From contig CAJJDN010000179.1 in assembly GCA_905182985.1 (NCBI GenBank), positions 41,812 to 105,811 on the forward strand: a stretch of DNA of 64,000 nt, read 5' to 3'. A model generated the notes under the pieces. That model was not told where the DNA came from and ran no database searches. It saw only the letters and a list, made by a program, of their open reading frames with translations. The stretch comes from Paramecium sonneborni (Eukaryota > Ciliophora > Oligohymenophorea > Peniculida > Parameciidae). Positions within the stretch are counted from its first letter, which is position 1. Each line of letters begins with the position of its first letter. Shown one piece after another: positions 1-12,398 of this stretch. The translations under genes and the position numbers were made by a program.

Positions 1-191
1 TTTTTATTTTATCCAAATATTATACATTATTTGTTTAACTATTTATTAACTATTTATTTATTTAAGAATCTTCATTTACTTATTTTTCTATTAGATTTGA
101 ATTTTATTCATTTTTAGGTTCATCAATCATTTAATATTCACATTTTCCTTATTTTTTTATTTTATCCAAATATTATACATTATTTGTTTAA
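1..191. repeat. 38-nt direct repeat, two copies
   Basis: The segment at 1-38 (containing 'atccaaatattatacatt') recurs unchanged at 154-191. Both copies lie in the same open frame, so the repeat may be a duplicated protein segment rather than a DNA signal. The sequence after each copy is similar but not identical. Confidence 0.6.
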
Positions 192-920
192 TTATTTATT
201 TATTTTTCTAAGTCATCTTTTTATACTGTTCTATTATCTTAATTTTAGTTTTTCTAAGATGAATTGGAATACTTTATTTGAATATCAGATATTTATTAAG
301 ATTATATTTAGTTTTGTATTTATTACTGTATCTAATTATAACTGAGCTTTGAGTTAGAATCAACTGTATTAAGTTAATTAGGCATTTCAACTTAATCTTT
401 CTTTTCTTTCTAAGGTATAATTTTTATACTTTTTTATTTAAGCAATTATTGTAATTATTAAGAGTATGGATATTTATTTTTATTGATTTCTGGTGATTTT
501 TTTCTGTTTTTTAAATTATCATTGGTATTAAACGCTTATTTATTCTCAAACTTACCATTCATTAATTTATTATTTTCATTCTATTATTCTAATTATTAAG
601 GTCTTAAATAATTATTTTATTATTATTCAACTGATATATAATTTTATTTTTTGTTAAATTACCAGTTAGTTAAATTACTAGGTTTGCTAGAATTTTTAAC
701 TTATGTTAATTATTTAAGGTTTGAGGAGTTTATTATTTTCTAATTATTTTAGTTATTCTAATTATCAGCTGGAATTTGTTACTAATTTCTTTATTACTCA
801 ATCTATGAATTATTTTGGACCTTTTTTTGTTAATTAACTTTTGGAGAAACTTGTATATTTTTATTATTAGAACCAAAAGGTTATGTTAACCCCGATTTAG
901 CTGGAAAATCAGTTATCCTA
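1..920 (+). CDS. possible hydrophobic protein, 5' end outside window
   Basis: With TGA as the only stop, frame 1 is open from position 1 to 342 and frame 3 from 282 to 920, so a short intron or indel between 282 and 357 could join them. The product would be rich in Phe, Leu, Ile and Tyr, with stretches that look like membrane helices, and would end about 55 bp before the stop of the convergent MORN gene. No family is recognised. The DNA is so AT-rich that open frames of this length can occur by chance, so the call is weak. Confidence 0.28.
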
Positions 921-975
921 AAATTATTTCTCTATTAAACATGAGTAACATTTTATTATTATTATTTGGTATTAT

Positions 976-3150
976 TCACAAATTTTTAAGGCTTTTTAAC
1001 TTTTTTGAGTCCAGAATTATAATATTTTAATTTTTAAGCATATTTATTTGAGTGTTTTAGTTTTAATAATTTGGAATTATTAACCAAGGTTAACCTAAAT
1101 ATGAAACTTAATAGAGTTATTTTTGAGGTTATGAGGTATAGTTCAAAACTCTATTCATAATTATTATTGTTCTTTTTGATAGTTTAGATAATGTTTATTT
1201 ATGGTGCTAATAGAATTATTCTAATAGAAATAATAATAAATAAATAAGAAGTGTTAAGTAATAGAATAAAAATTCATGTTAAATGGGATGGAGGCTTCCA
1301 AATAGGAGGATAAAGGAACTATTTGATTTCATTAACAATCTAATTTGAAAATATATATTTACTTCATGATTCCATAATTTGCTATATTTATTGGGACTTA
1401 ATTTTAATTTATTCATCTTGATAGCCCAAATATTTTATTCTTTTTTGGATAGTAGAACTTATTTATATTTTCTATTTCTACATTAGATAGATCTATTAGG
1501 TTTGTTTAAATTTTAAGGTCTTTGCGATTTATTGGATAAATCAGTTCCTCTAGTTTTGGGTGAGTTAGAAAAGGAATCATATTAAAATTAATTATTGTTA
1601 TGATTAACACTTTTACTATGTTAATTTTGTATTTTCTGATTCAAATTTAATTTAGGTAAAAATATTTATTTACTTTCTGTTTAAATTGCAATACTTGAAC
1701 TATTTTATCTATGTGAAGCATCTAAAGATTAGAATTAAAGACTTGAATCTAAAAGACTAAGCAAATCAAATTATCTTTATAAGATTGGTAATTTTTAATT
1801 AAATTACGTTTCATTATGACTAGTATTATGTGATATATTAGATGTATTTTATGGATGAACATTATTACTATTATCAGTTTTACATCCAAGAATTTCAGTT
1901 TAAAATTAGTCTCCAATTTCATCCTAATCAGGTTCATCAGCGATTTATGATAAAATGTCTTGACTTTCATTAATTTCTTTTAGATTATGTTATTATGGAA
2001 ATTGATTTAATGAAACTCTAAGTTTATCAATAGTTTATAATTAATTAGTTTTCCAATTACCTTTAAGTACAAGTGTATCATATTCATAGATTCCTTCTCC
2101 TTCCATTAATCCATCAACCCAATAACCTTTGTAAGTAGCTCTATCTTACCAAATGATTTCGCCATAACCACATCTTTTATCATCAACAAAATAACCTTAA
2201 TATTTAGTTCCATTAGCATATTCAAATATTCCTTCTCCACATTTTTTATCATTAACATAGTATCCTTTATATGTATTTATTCCTTCTTATGTTTTACCTT
2301 CCCAAATTCCATATCCATTTCTTTATCCATTGATGAATTCACCTTTATAGAAGTTACCATTATTCCAATAAAATTCACCATGACCATTAGGTTTACCATT
2401 TCTATATTCTCCATTAAAATAATCACCACTCTCAAAATACTCTTAACCATTACCATGTTTAAGATCATTTGTAACATTCCCAACGAATCTAAAATTATTA
2501 TTTCACTTTATACATATCCCCATTAATATAAATACAAAGTCCAAAACATCTACCATTTTCCCATTATCCTAAATAATAATCACTATGACTTCCTTAATAC
2601 CATCCTACTCCATGCTATTTAAATATTATTTATAATTATATACTTTCTTTCCTTAATGCCATTAACCAATATACTTTTAGTTTTTTGACCAAAATACTCC
2701 TTCTCCATGTGGTAAACCATTTAGATATGAACCATAATAAAATTGATTTTGTTTCAGTAATTCAAATCCTATTCCATCCTTCTTATCTCTAAGAAATTAA
2801 CCTTCATAAAGTTATAATGTTTATTTTATTAATATGCCATGTCCTTGTCTCAAACCATCAACTAAAGTACCATAAAATGCTGCATTTTTGTATAACTTTA
2901 TCTTCACATCTTATATGTTAGTTAAATCTAAAATAATTGGGTTATAATTCTAAAAGAATTCAATTACATTCTCCTATGTAGGAAATTACACAGGATTGAT
3001 TTAATTTGGAATTGGAAACTTAGTTTTTATTTGTTAAACTAACACATGGAATTATTATAGAGCAATATTTTCATACACTTTTTCAAGACTCTTATAAGAT
3101 TATTCTTATAGGTTAGGGAATAATTGCTATATATTTTATTATTTTATCAT
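976..3150 (-). CDS. MORN-repeat protein with long disordered tail
   Basis: Splicing out 29 nt (2615-2643) and 25 nt (2489-2513) gives about 706 codons in one frame. After an N-terminal region of about 100 residues, residues ~110-400 hold a run of MORN repeats of the form YxGxWxNGxxxGxG, for example 'YKGEFINGQRNGYGIW'. MORN repeats commonly bind membranes or serve as scaffolds in cilia and the cell cortex. A Ser/Asn/Gln-rich tail follows. The last 150 codons are hydrophobic and overlap an open frame on the plus strand, so the true stop could lie nearer 1430. The start is the first ATG after a TGA-containing leader. The gene is divergent from the MORN gene at 4466. Confidence 0.85.
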
Positions 3151-3610
3151 TAATAAAACTTTTATAATTACAAGTTGTTTTATAATAGATAATTTATTTG
3201 ATTCCAATTAATATTAAACCATACTAATATCATTCAATTAACATTACATTTTACTTCCCTTCTATTCATACTTCTATCTGAGTACGAATATTAATAAATG
3301 TATTTTTTTCTTCATTTTTCATATGCATTTATGTTTTTGTACTTTATATTTGATACTCTTAATGAATTTATCAACAATGTTTGAACTACTCTCAAGAATT
3401 ATATTTTCCCTTGTAATTTTATATGCTAATAAGTTTCACTCTTACAAATAATATTTCACTTAGACTTAGCTTATTTGGAAATAACTGAAGGCTTTTTTAA
3501 GAATTAGCAATAATTATTGAAAAAAGCTACTTTTCCAAATGATTCACTAGGTCTAGAAGTGCAACTAGAAATATATAATTTGTTTTAAATTGCATTATTA
3601 TAATATTAAT

Positions 3611-4165
3611 TCACTAAAAAAATTTAATAAGAAATTTAAAGGCAATAAATAAAGCAAAATTGTGGAGTTAAAAATCATCTTGATATTCTATATATATTGA
3701 CAACACTTAAAAATCTCCTTTTTTAAAAACATAGAATTGAATATAAAATTCATATTTTGTCTAAATATTGGTTGATTGAAAGATTAACAGATATAGATTC
3801 AAAATAATAGACAAAGAATTGAAGAATAGAAATGAAAAAAAAAATGAAATCTAATTTTATATTTGGGCCATATCTTAATTATATGAAATAGATTTGTTAT
3901 GGTGTTTCTTGATGAATGCAAATATAAAATTATCTTTAGCTATAACGGTAGCTTTTCTTTTATAATAATTTATTAAAGTCAATACTCCAAATCCTATTCC
4001 TGTACTTAAAATATTAACTTCTTTTTATTGAAATAATTAAGGATCTTCACATTTTTCAAACTAATATTAATACCTACAGATCCACTAAGAATATAGAGGC
4101 AGTGGAGAACACACAATTATACTTTTCTTGCTTTTATTGTTCAGAAATAGAGTATTAAAAGACAT
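3611..4165 (-). CDS. hypothetical small protein with one membrane helix
   Basis: An open frame of 184 codons starts with 'MSFNTLFLNNKSKKS'. It has three Cys residues in the first 40 residues, then a glycine-rich hydrophobic stretch ('ILSTGIGFGVLTLI') followed by basic residues, as in a single-pass membrane protein. Sequence beyond residue ~100 is low-complexity and may not be coding. No family is recognised. It lies in the 1.3-kb interval between the two divergent MORN genes, which otherwise shows nothing readable. Confidence 0.4.
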
Positions 4166-4465
4166 CTTTATAGGATTGCTATAGAGTGTTGTTTTAATTA
4201 TCTGAAGAATGTAATAGTCTTTGCGAAACTTAAATGTTTATTTATTATTCAGAACTTCTACATAATGGGGTTTTTTAGAGAATGGACATATATTCTGAGA
4301 ATAATGATGGTTTATCCATATTTTAATTATATTTATTTATATATCTAATAGATATGTGGTTATATAATATGGTATATTTTGAATACATAGACAATTTATT
4401 GATTTATAATAGAAGTTGTTCTACTTAAGAAATTGAGACTAAAATATAAATTTTAATTTAAAATA

Positions 4466-5488
4466 ATGGGAAGCTGTAATTGTATACCTAAAAAACAAAA
4501 TGAATAAGAACTTGAAACATAGAGAGGTCCAAATGATCAACATATGGTAGAAAAAGAAAAACAAACAGAAGAGAAATCATATTGTCATGGTTCAATTGAT
4601 TTAGTTATGTAGAGGATAATAAACCACTAAATGATGAAGCCTAATAATTAGTACAAAGTACGAAAGGAGTAAATAAGAAATTGCCACGGATTAATATGAT
4701 CAATGGAGGTTATTATGAAGGTGAATGGTTGAATAGTATGAGACATGGTTAAGGAATTCATGTATATATTATAATTTTATATAAATAATAGTATTGGGCT
4801 GATGGAGGACATTATGAAGGATAATGGAAGAACGATAAGGCTGAAGGTTAAGGGAAATTATGTAAATGATTTAATATATACAGTGCATTGTGATGGAGAT
4901 ATATATGAAGGATAATGGGTAAATGATATGGCAAATGGAAAAGGAATATATACACATGCAGGAGGTGCACGTTATGAAGGAGATTGGCTTAATGATTAAT
5001 AACATGGTTATGGTATTGAAGTATGGCCAGATGGATCTAAATATGAAGTATTAGAAATCAATTCATTTTAGGGAATGTATACTTTTGGTAAAAAGAATGG
5101 GAAAGGAAAGTTACAGTTTGCTGATAATAGTCTATATGAAGGAGATTTCTTAGATAATGAAATAAGTGGTCATGGGAGATATGTTTGGAATGATGGTAAG
5201 ACTTATGTTGGAAATTGGTTAAACAATAAAATGAATGGATATGGTGAAACTGTATGGCCTGATGGAAAAAGTTATAAAGGATATTATTTAGACGATAAGA
5301 AACATGGTTAAGGTATATTCTCATGGAATAATGGAAAAAGATATGAAGGAGAATGGGCTAATGGAAAATAAAATGGTAAAGGTGTTATTGTCACTGAAAC
5401 TGGAGATAGAAAAGCTGGTATCTGGGAAAATGGTAGAAGAATCAAAATTGAAGGAGAAAATGATTAAACTGCTGAAATAGAAACTTGA
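4466..5488 (+). CDS. MORN-repeat protein, probably N-terminally lipidated
   Basis: Four introns of 29, 27, 22 and 24 nt leave a 306-residue frame. The N terminus 'MGSCNCIPKK' has Gly2 with Cys4 and Cys6, a plausible myristoylation and palmitoylation site. About nine MORN repeats fill residues ~70-290, for example 'YEGDFLDNEISGHGRY' and 'YVGNWLNNKMNGYGE'. A lipid anchor plus MORN array suggests a membrane or cortical scaffold. The first intron (4582-4610) begins GTCA, which is unusual, while the others begin GTA. The stop TGA is at 5486. Confidence 0.88.
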
Positions 5489-5728
5489 TCAAACTATCAT
5501 CTCTTTGATTTATATACTTGCTTATTTTTTTTTACTTCTCTCTTTTTTTCTTTTTTTTTGAGTTCATTTATACATATACACTTATTTCATTATGTTATTA
5601 ATTCTTTTTGTTGATCATTTTTTTTCTCAATATTCAAATTTTATAAATTTATAAAAAATATTTAATACTATATATTATTCATTTTTATTACACTATTCCT
5701 CTTTATTTCATTATTTAATTAAATAAAC

Positions 5729-7088
5729 ATGTCTTCATCATCATTTTCAAAACTATAGGATGATGATGATTACAAAATCTGCTGTTCAATACATAATAGA
5801 CCTGCCAATTTCTGTCTGAATGAATATTGTAATGAATCAAGAATATTCTGTCCCAAATGTTTGAATGAAGGCAAACACACTCATTTAAGTAGTATATGTT
5901 ATTTTACTGAAATGCTTGAAGTTATTTAAAATAAAAAAGATAAAATCTAATCTATTATTGAACTACTTAACTATTTAATTGAACAAATTTTATCATTTGA
6001 AAATAAATTAAAACAAAAGTATAATATCTCTAAAGAAGAATTATTTCTCATGAATCATAATTAATTGAGTACCTTTATTGACCATATTTTAAAGAATGAA
6101 AATGAATTTAATAATATTCTATCAACTCTTAAAATTAATTTTAATTCAATTAATGAAACTTTTTCATAAAGCTCTTAAACACTTTAATTAGATTTAAATT
6201 AATATTCATGGAACAATTTAAAATAGAAATAAACCAAACCTCAGCAAAATACTGTTAACATTGTTAAAAATGATAAATAATCTAACGATAATATTATATC
6301 AAACTAAAATACAAAAAAACCTTAAGAAGATCAAAGTAAAATAGATTAATAAAAAGTTGAATAAGATGCTTATAATTAATAAATTCAAAATCAATAAAAT
6401 ACATCTTAACAACAACTAAAAGAAAACTCTGCATTTTATAGAGAAAAAAAGAGATAAGAAAATATATCCTAAAAATAACTCTTTGGTTTTTTTGGTTAAA
6501 AATAAAATAATTAATAAAAAGTTGAATTAGATGTTTATAATTAATAAATTCATTTTAAATTACCTATTAATCATTAAGAATTATAAAAAAATTAATAGAA
6601 ATATCCAATTGCATTATTTTTAGGTAGTGCAGGAGTTGGTAAAACATCAATAATAAAAACTATTTTTTCAGGTTATATTATTAATTTAAAAGAATTTTAA
6701 TTATATCCAGCAAGAATAGATGATTCTTTAATTTATAATTTTGTAGATACAAAAGCATTTGATTTTGAATCAAATATAGATGAAAGAGAATAATAAATAA
6801 AACTCTATTAATCTATATTTTATAAATATCCAAATAAAGTAGGATCACTATTTGTAGTTGTTAATTTTGAAAGAACTGATTTGATGAAAAAAAAATTATT
6901 GTCAATATATAAGTTCTTTAGAAAATTTTCATCTATTATTTTTAAGAAAAGAGACACAAAGAAATGAATTACTATCAAAATTGAAAAAATCATTGAATAA
7001 AATTTAAGATGATTATGAATTCGATTTAACAGATACTTTTTTTGAAAAAGAAGATGAAGTGTTAGGAAAATGCTATAAAATTAATTGA
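5729..7088 (+). CDS. B-box zinc finger plus P-loop GTPase-like protein, frameshifted
   Basis: The N terminus (residues ~10-60) carries a B-box-like Cys/His pattern ('CCSIHNRPANFCLNEYC', then 'CPKC' and 'HTH'). A coiled-coil and Gln/Asn-rich linker follows. From residue ~285 there is a P-loop, 'LGSAGVGKTSIIK', with a possible switch II motif 'DTKAFD', as in TRAFAC GTPases such as the AIG1/septin-like group. An A9 run at 6887-6895 puts the last ~70 codons in the next frame. Removing one A restores a continuous protein of about 452 residues. Whether this is a sequencing error or a true mutation cannot be told here. TRIM-like head plus GTPase tail is inferred from motifs only. Confidence 0.75.
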
Positions 7089-7313
7089 TGTAAAGATTTA
7101 AATGATGAATTTATTTTTGCTTATAAAATAAATTATGTAGTTTGGTTATTTATTACCAAACAAATCACTTAATGTATTATTTAGCATTTATAACAATCTC
7201 TCTAATATTCATTTTTTCAAATTTACTTTGATTTGAATTTAACTTGTCATTATATTAAAAAATTTTTAATTTTTATAAGAAATTCAAATGTTGTGAGATT
7301 ACACATAAAATAA

Positions 7314-9269
7314 TCAGACTTTTGCTTATGAAATTGTAAAGAATTCTTCCATGTCATCAGCTGTTTGAAACTTAATTTTATTTTTTTATCTATCATTTGC
7401 AATCTTAGAATAAATATTTAAGTTTTACATTCAAAAACAATAAATGTCTCGAAGGCATAATATCTAATATTAATTCATTAACTTTCTATATAGCCATGCC
7501 ACTAATAGGATAATGAAGAACTGGATTATCGACGGCTAAAATGAATAAATGATTACCTTCCATTGTATAATCATGTTTTAGCCAACATCCAACATATTTA
7601 TCTATAGTTAAAATTAAAATTGCTTGTAATTCATTATTTTTATCAATAACATGGACTTTAAATTCTTTAACTAGTAACAATCTTGCTGCTTAACATCCAA
7701 TTTCTTTAATAACTAATGTTGAAATGAATTCATCTTAATGATTATCATCAAACTATGCAATTTCTTTAGGCAATAATTTCTTAATGTTGTAATGTTAATC
7801 AACATCAATAGTTAATTCAGGTAATTCTACCTGTAAATTATGGACTTCTTACATTCCCTTTTTATAGATCAAACATGAATCTTTAGCCCATTATGCACGC
7901 TTTAATTCTATAGCAGCAATCTAATAAATATTTTAATTAGATATACTTATTTCCAATATTATAATACTTTTTCAGATAATTAATTTAATAATTTGTTTGT
8001 ATACTATTAAGTTGCTACAAAGCTGATGATGAGTCTATAAAGATCATTTGGTTGATTAGTTACTTTTCTTCCATCATCCTCATAATTATTTTATAATTAA
8101 ATATTTGGTTAATTTTGAGATTAATAATTTTTAGTACTAAGTTTATTTTCCTCTTATTGCTATCGTTCTTTTAATAATTATTTTTATTTATAATATTCTG
8201 CACCACTTAAAGATTCAGTTTATTTCTATGTTAATTTCTCCTATTATAATTCTTATTCAATCTTTTATTCTATTTAATTTTCTTTTAATTATTCCAAATT
8301 CTCTACTTTCTATTATATATCTTCTTATCCCTCTTGCTTATTTGTTTATGTTTCTTATTATTATTCTTCCTTTTGTTATTTTTCCTATTATAATTCATTT
8401 CCATTACTCAAACTTTATTCCTCTTTTAACTATTATTCCCTTATTTATCTTTCTTAATCTTTCATCTATTAATTAAGTTCCATTTCAACTGGATCTTATA
8501 AAGATGATGCTCCAACTAATAAAGTTCCTAATGCAGAGATATTCTATAATATTTTATCAGTTCTACTTTACTATGGCTATTATTATTAATCATTAAATAT
8601 TGGTTTTCTCTATTTTTAAGATGATTAATGTTGTGGAAATTATTAAATTATTAAATTTAATTTCTAACCTGCTGATTTTATGTAAGTTTAAAGCAATCTC
8701 TTCTATGTGATTATTGAACTTAAAATTAAATCTAATTATCTATCCATATCACTTAAATCTAGAAATGATTAAGCTTTTAAAATTTGTGTTTAAATTGTGT
8801 GGGCAAAATTTGCTATCTTTTCCAATCTTTTTAAATTGTATTCTTCAAATGTTGATATTGAAGTTCCAATTGCAGAATATAATTATTAATTTAATAGATT
8901 CTATTTTAATGCTGGTTAAGGTTTTGTAATTAAAAATTAAGCATATTATTGCTCATGAAAATATTTCTCATTAAAAAATTTGTAAACTATTTAGAGAAAA
9001 TCTACTGATAATCGTATTCTCTAATCACATGAGCTTTCTAATTCTTCAATAATTTCTCTATTCTTTTCAAATAATTCCATCCTATTCTAAGCCCAATCTC
9101 TTAAAAGTCTTAAGCTTTCCTCCTTTCTTTGTTTAGAATTACAAAAAAAAAGTTCATTTTATTCTTAACTCTCATCTAATTCTGAATATTATTTTGAAAA
9201 AGATGGAAATTTTAAAATACTTTTGTAATACTTAATTGTTGTTAGTATTGAATTAGATTCTTCCGACAT
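7314..9269 (-). CDS. coiled-coil protein, possible F-BAR-like N terminus
   Basis: Removing introns of 26 nt (near 7930) and 25 nt (near 7410) yields 634 residues. Residues ~40-230 are helical and Leu/Arg/Glu-rich, with a segment like the F-BAR start ('LRDWAQNRMELFEKNREIIE'). A Gln/Glu-rich coiled coil follows at ~270-370, then a mixed alpha/beta C-terminal region of ~200 residues ('MEGNHLFILAVDNPVLHYP') of unknown fold. F-BAR proteins bind curved membranes, but the match is by eye and weak. The start ATG at 9269 follows an A-rich leader. Several plus-strand open frames over this gene are its antisense shadows. Confidence 0.75.
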
Positions 9270-10560
9270 TTCTTAATTTCAAAATTTGTTAATTAAATAT
9301 TAAATTTCAATTATTTAAAATTTTTTAGATGTGCATAATAAACTTGTATCCAAAATAAATTATATACTATTTCAAAAATTCATTATAAAAATCCTAAGTT
9401 GGTGTAATTAAATAAATTAATATATTCAATTTCTGATTCATTCTATAAATAATTTTATCTAACAGATTAACAAATCGCTCTAATTAGTAATCATATAAGA
9501 AATTTTAATTCAAACTTAAACCATAAAATATTAATAGAATTTATATGCTTTTTAATGAGTTTTATTTAAAAAAACCAGAAAAATTTATAAAAATATCATA
9601 AGTGTTTCTCGTTATTTTTGATTAATAAGCTAAAAAAATATTCTAAATTAATTAGATTCGATCCCATTAATTTTATTTTAAGATCCTTTAATTTAAAAAA
9701 AATCTAATTTAATACTTTGATATATCCTCTTTATAACCTAGTTATCAAATTAATATCAATGGATTTTCTATATTATAAATTATATTTATATTTAGAACTT
9801 TAAATCACATATATTCAGCAGGGAAATTTTATGTTTTGATGCTTAATATATTTTATAAAAATTACATACATTGAAATTTTTAATTTATTGATTTGATTAA
9901 TTTATTATCAATATAAAGTTCAATTTTGTAATTAAAAATTATACCTTATTTAATTAAATCCAAATATTACATGTTTTCATTTAATTTGAAAAAACAAGTG
10001 AGAATCTTTTAATTATTTTAATAAAATTTTTACCATTTAAATAAAATATTTTATTAGATTATATATAATTATATAACTTATTTATATAAATTAATAATAT
10101 CGTTAATATGGATTTACATATATATAAGCATAGATCTTGAATATTTTTTGAATTATTTTATAAGGTATAATCCAACTTTAATCATTCTTAGTAAAATATT
10201 TTTCATACATAGGTTTTAATTGAAATTAATTCTTAATTTTTTTTAAACATCAAATGTATTAATTTGAATCATGTTTTTTTATGAATTCAAACCTTAGAAG
10301 TACACAGGATCATGAATTTGATAATGATATCACGATTAGGTCAATTGAATTCAGTATTAATTATATATTCTTGTAATCCTTTTTTAGTTTATTAGAAATG
10401 ATAATTAACAGATTTGAAAAGTATAGTCCTTTTCTTTGTATACCAAAAATATGATCATTTCTAGGGGGATTTAAATTTTTTTGTAAATTTCTGATGTAAA
10501 ACATTGTTATATAAAAATGAGATTGGAGTACATATACATTTTATTAATAAAAATATAATC
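9270..10560. other. intergenic, no gene seen
   Basis: About 1.3 kb of very AT-rich sequence between the start of the minus-strand coiled-coil gene and the first small paralog. I find no long TGA-free frame with protein-like content and no repeat or RNA signature. Confidence 0.6.
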
Positions 10561-10812
10561 ATGTAAAACATAACATTGAGTCCTCTAAAACATCTAATTA
10601 TAGATGGAGACAATAGTCCTATCAATTATCTAGATGAATTTGAATAATTGAGCCAATCATCTTCAAATAATACATTTATCTAATCAGGAAGAAAGAATTC
10701 TGATGGAGAAAATACAATAAAAAGAAGAAAATTTCGTTCTCAAGACTTTACTGAGTAATTATACATGTGGAATGATTACTTAGTGAAAAAATTTGAGCCT
10801 AAATAGTTGTGA
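10561..10812 (+). CDS. small hypothetical protein, WNDYL paralog 1
   Basis: A single exon of 83 codons starts 'MQNITLSPLKH'. The middle is Ser/Asn/Lys-rich and the C terminus reads 'FTEQLYMWNDYLVKKFEPK'. The same end, with changes, occurs in the next gene (11020-11289), so the two are diverged tandem paralogs and the C-terminal motif is the conserved part. The family is unknown. The basic, disordered body with a short aromatic C-terminal motif would suit a docking peptide, which is only a guess. Confidence 0.65.
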
Positions 10813-11019
10813 ATACTGATTTTATAATATTTATATTGCTTCATCTATTTAATATAATTCGATCATTTACTTAATTATGTAAAATGTACTAAGATATGAA
10901 ATGTTATATAAAATGGTATTTAAAAATAGCGAATTTGATTATAATTAATGTATAAAAAAAGCTTTTATAAAAAGTAGCTTGTCATATCTCGTTTTTATAT
11001 ATATTTTAATTAATTAAGC

Positions 11020-11289
11020 ATGCAATAGCTTCATTAAAATTCCCTTTCTCCATTAATAATAATTGGTGATGCTGATAATTTGGATGATGATTTGAAGTCT
11101 AATCCTACTCCTGAAAAATCTCCTTCATGCTTTAATTTTCATAATTAAAAGATAGAAAATACTGAGAAAAAGAAAAATATTACAATGATTAAGAAATTTA
11201 CTTAACACTCTTCTGAATTTACAGATTTACTATACTTATGGAACGATTACCTTAGAAATAAATTTGAAAAGACCAAAAGACTTCCATGA
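11020..11289 (+). CDS. small hypothetical protein, WNDYL paralog 2
   Basis: A single exon of 89 codons starts 'MQQLHQNSLSPLIIIGDAD' and ends with 'FTDLLYLWNDYLRNKFEK' and a few more residues. It shares with the upstream paralog the 'SPL..I..GD' start and the (E/D)xLYxWNDYLxxKFE motif, while the middle is unrelated low-complexity sequence. The spacing is 207 bp. Conservation of both ends over a free middle supports a real coding gene. Function is unknown. Confidence 0.65.
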
Positions 11290-12398
11290 AAGAAGACTTT
11301 GTTTTGATTTTAAATTTCAATGTTTACATCTAGTATTTTAAAGCTTAAAATTTTCATTAAAAGATTTTCAAGATATGTTTGAATTAAAATTCATTTATCA
11401 AATTTTCTTGTTTCTTGTATAAAATTGTCAGTAATTATTGAATGACGATATTATTTAATATAGTTTATAAAACTAATTTTTTAACACTTAATAATCCAAA
11501 TTTTAATCTACTAGAACTTTCTGTTTGATCTCTTCCTAAAAATATATTAAGCATTCCTAATTTATATACGATCAACTACGCAAATTTAATATTTTCTATT
11601 AAACTTTTACTTTTTGTAAAATTTTTAATAATATATTTGCTTATAAAAAAGAAAATTATAATTCTCTTTTTTTTAATATGGATATCATAATATGATGAAA
11701 TTTCAATATAACTTCTATCTATAAGATAAAAATAATTCTCTATTTAAATTATACTTTTCTGGGGAGTTTTAGTAAATATAACAATTTAAAAAAAACAAAG
11801 TTAAACTTTTTCTAATTAGTCTAACAAATAGAGCTTACCAAAACATATTGATAAAATGAGTATTTTATTTAATTTATTAACATAATTCTTCTGAGATAAA
11901 TAATTTATTAAAAAAAGTAATTAAACTTAAAATATTTAATTTTCACATACTTATCTAGTTGATTATTGAAAATTTCAATTTAATGTTTTTTCATTACTTT
12001 AGAATATTAATTTTAATAATAAATTATGAAAAAATAATTAATTGGATTATTTTAAATCTTACAATTTATTTGTATAAATATATATTTAGATTATTGAGAA
12101 TTAACAGTTGTTTTAGAAATATAAATAATAAAGAAGTAAAAGTGATACTTTATCAGAAATATAGAAGAAATGTTGGTTTTTTATGGTTTAGTTATTATTA
12201 GATCAAACATAATATGTGAAATGATTAACTATAATATAAATATATGCCCCACTTATAGATAACAGATAGTGTAAATTAGAGTTAGATTCTTTTTCTTTTT
12301 AAATTCTCAAAACCAAAATACATAGGGTTTGAATGAAAAATTATTTTTCTAATAAGGGTAAAGCCTAAATGGTTACTATAAGATTATAGTAGAAATTT
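11290..12398. other. intergenic, no convincing gene
   Basis: About 1.1 kb of AT-rich sequence. An open frame at 11959-12201 is rich in Ile, Asn, Tyr and Leu with no domain-like pattern, as expected by chance here. A perfect hairpin (TACTATAA stem) lies just downstream, beside the tRNA-like fragment. Confidence 0.55.

Noticed and set aside
1432..1563. Plus-strand frame resembling a voltage-sensor S4 helix (spaced Arg: 'RSIRFVQILRSLRF')
   Set aside because: It is antisense to the disordered tail of the MORN gene. No pore motif or other channel segments are found around it.
8228..8940. Long plus-strand frames, one hydrophobic (8228-8476) and one protein-like to about 8940
   Set aside because: The minus strand carries a continuous 634-codon spliced gene here. 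The plus frames mirror its Gln/Glu-rich and helical parts.
11959..12201. 80-codon plus-strand ORF
   Set aside because: It has Ile/Asn/Tyr-rich composition expected from random AT-rich DNA, with no motif or neighbour support.
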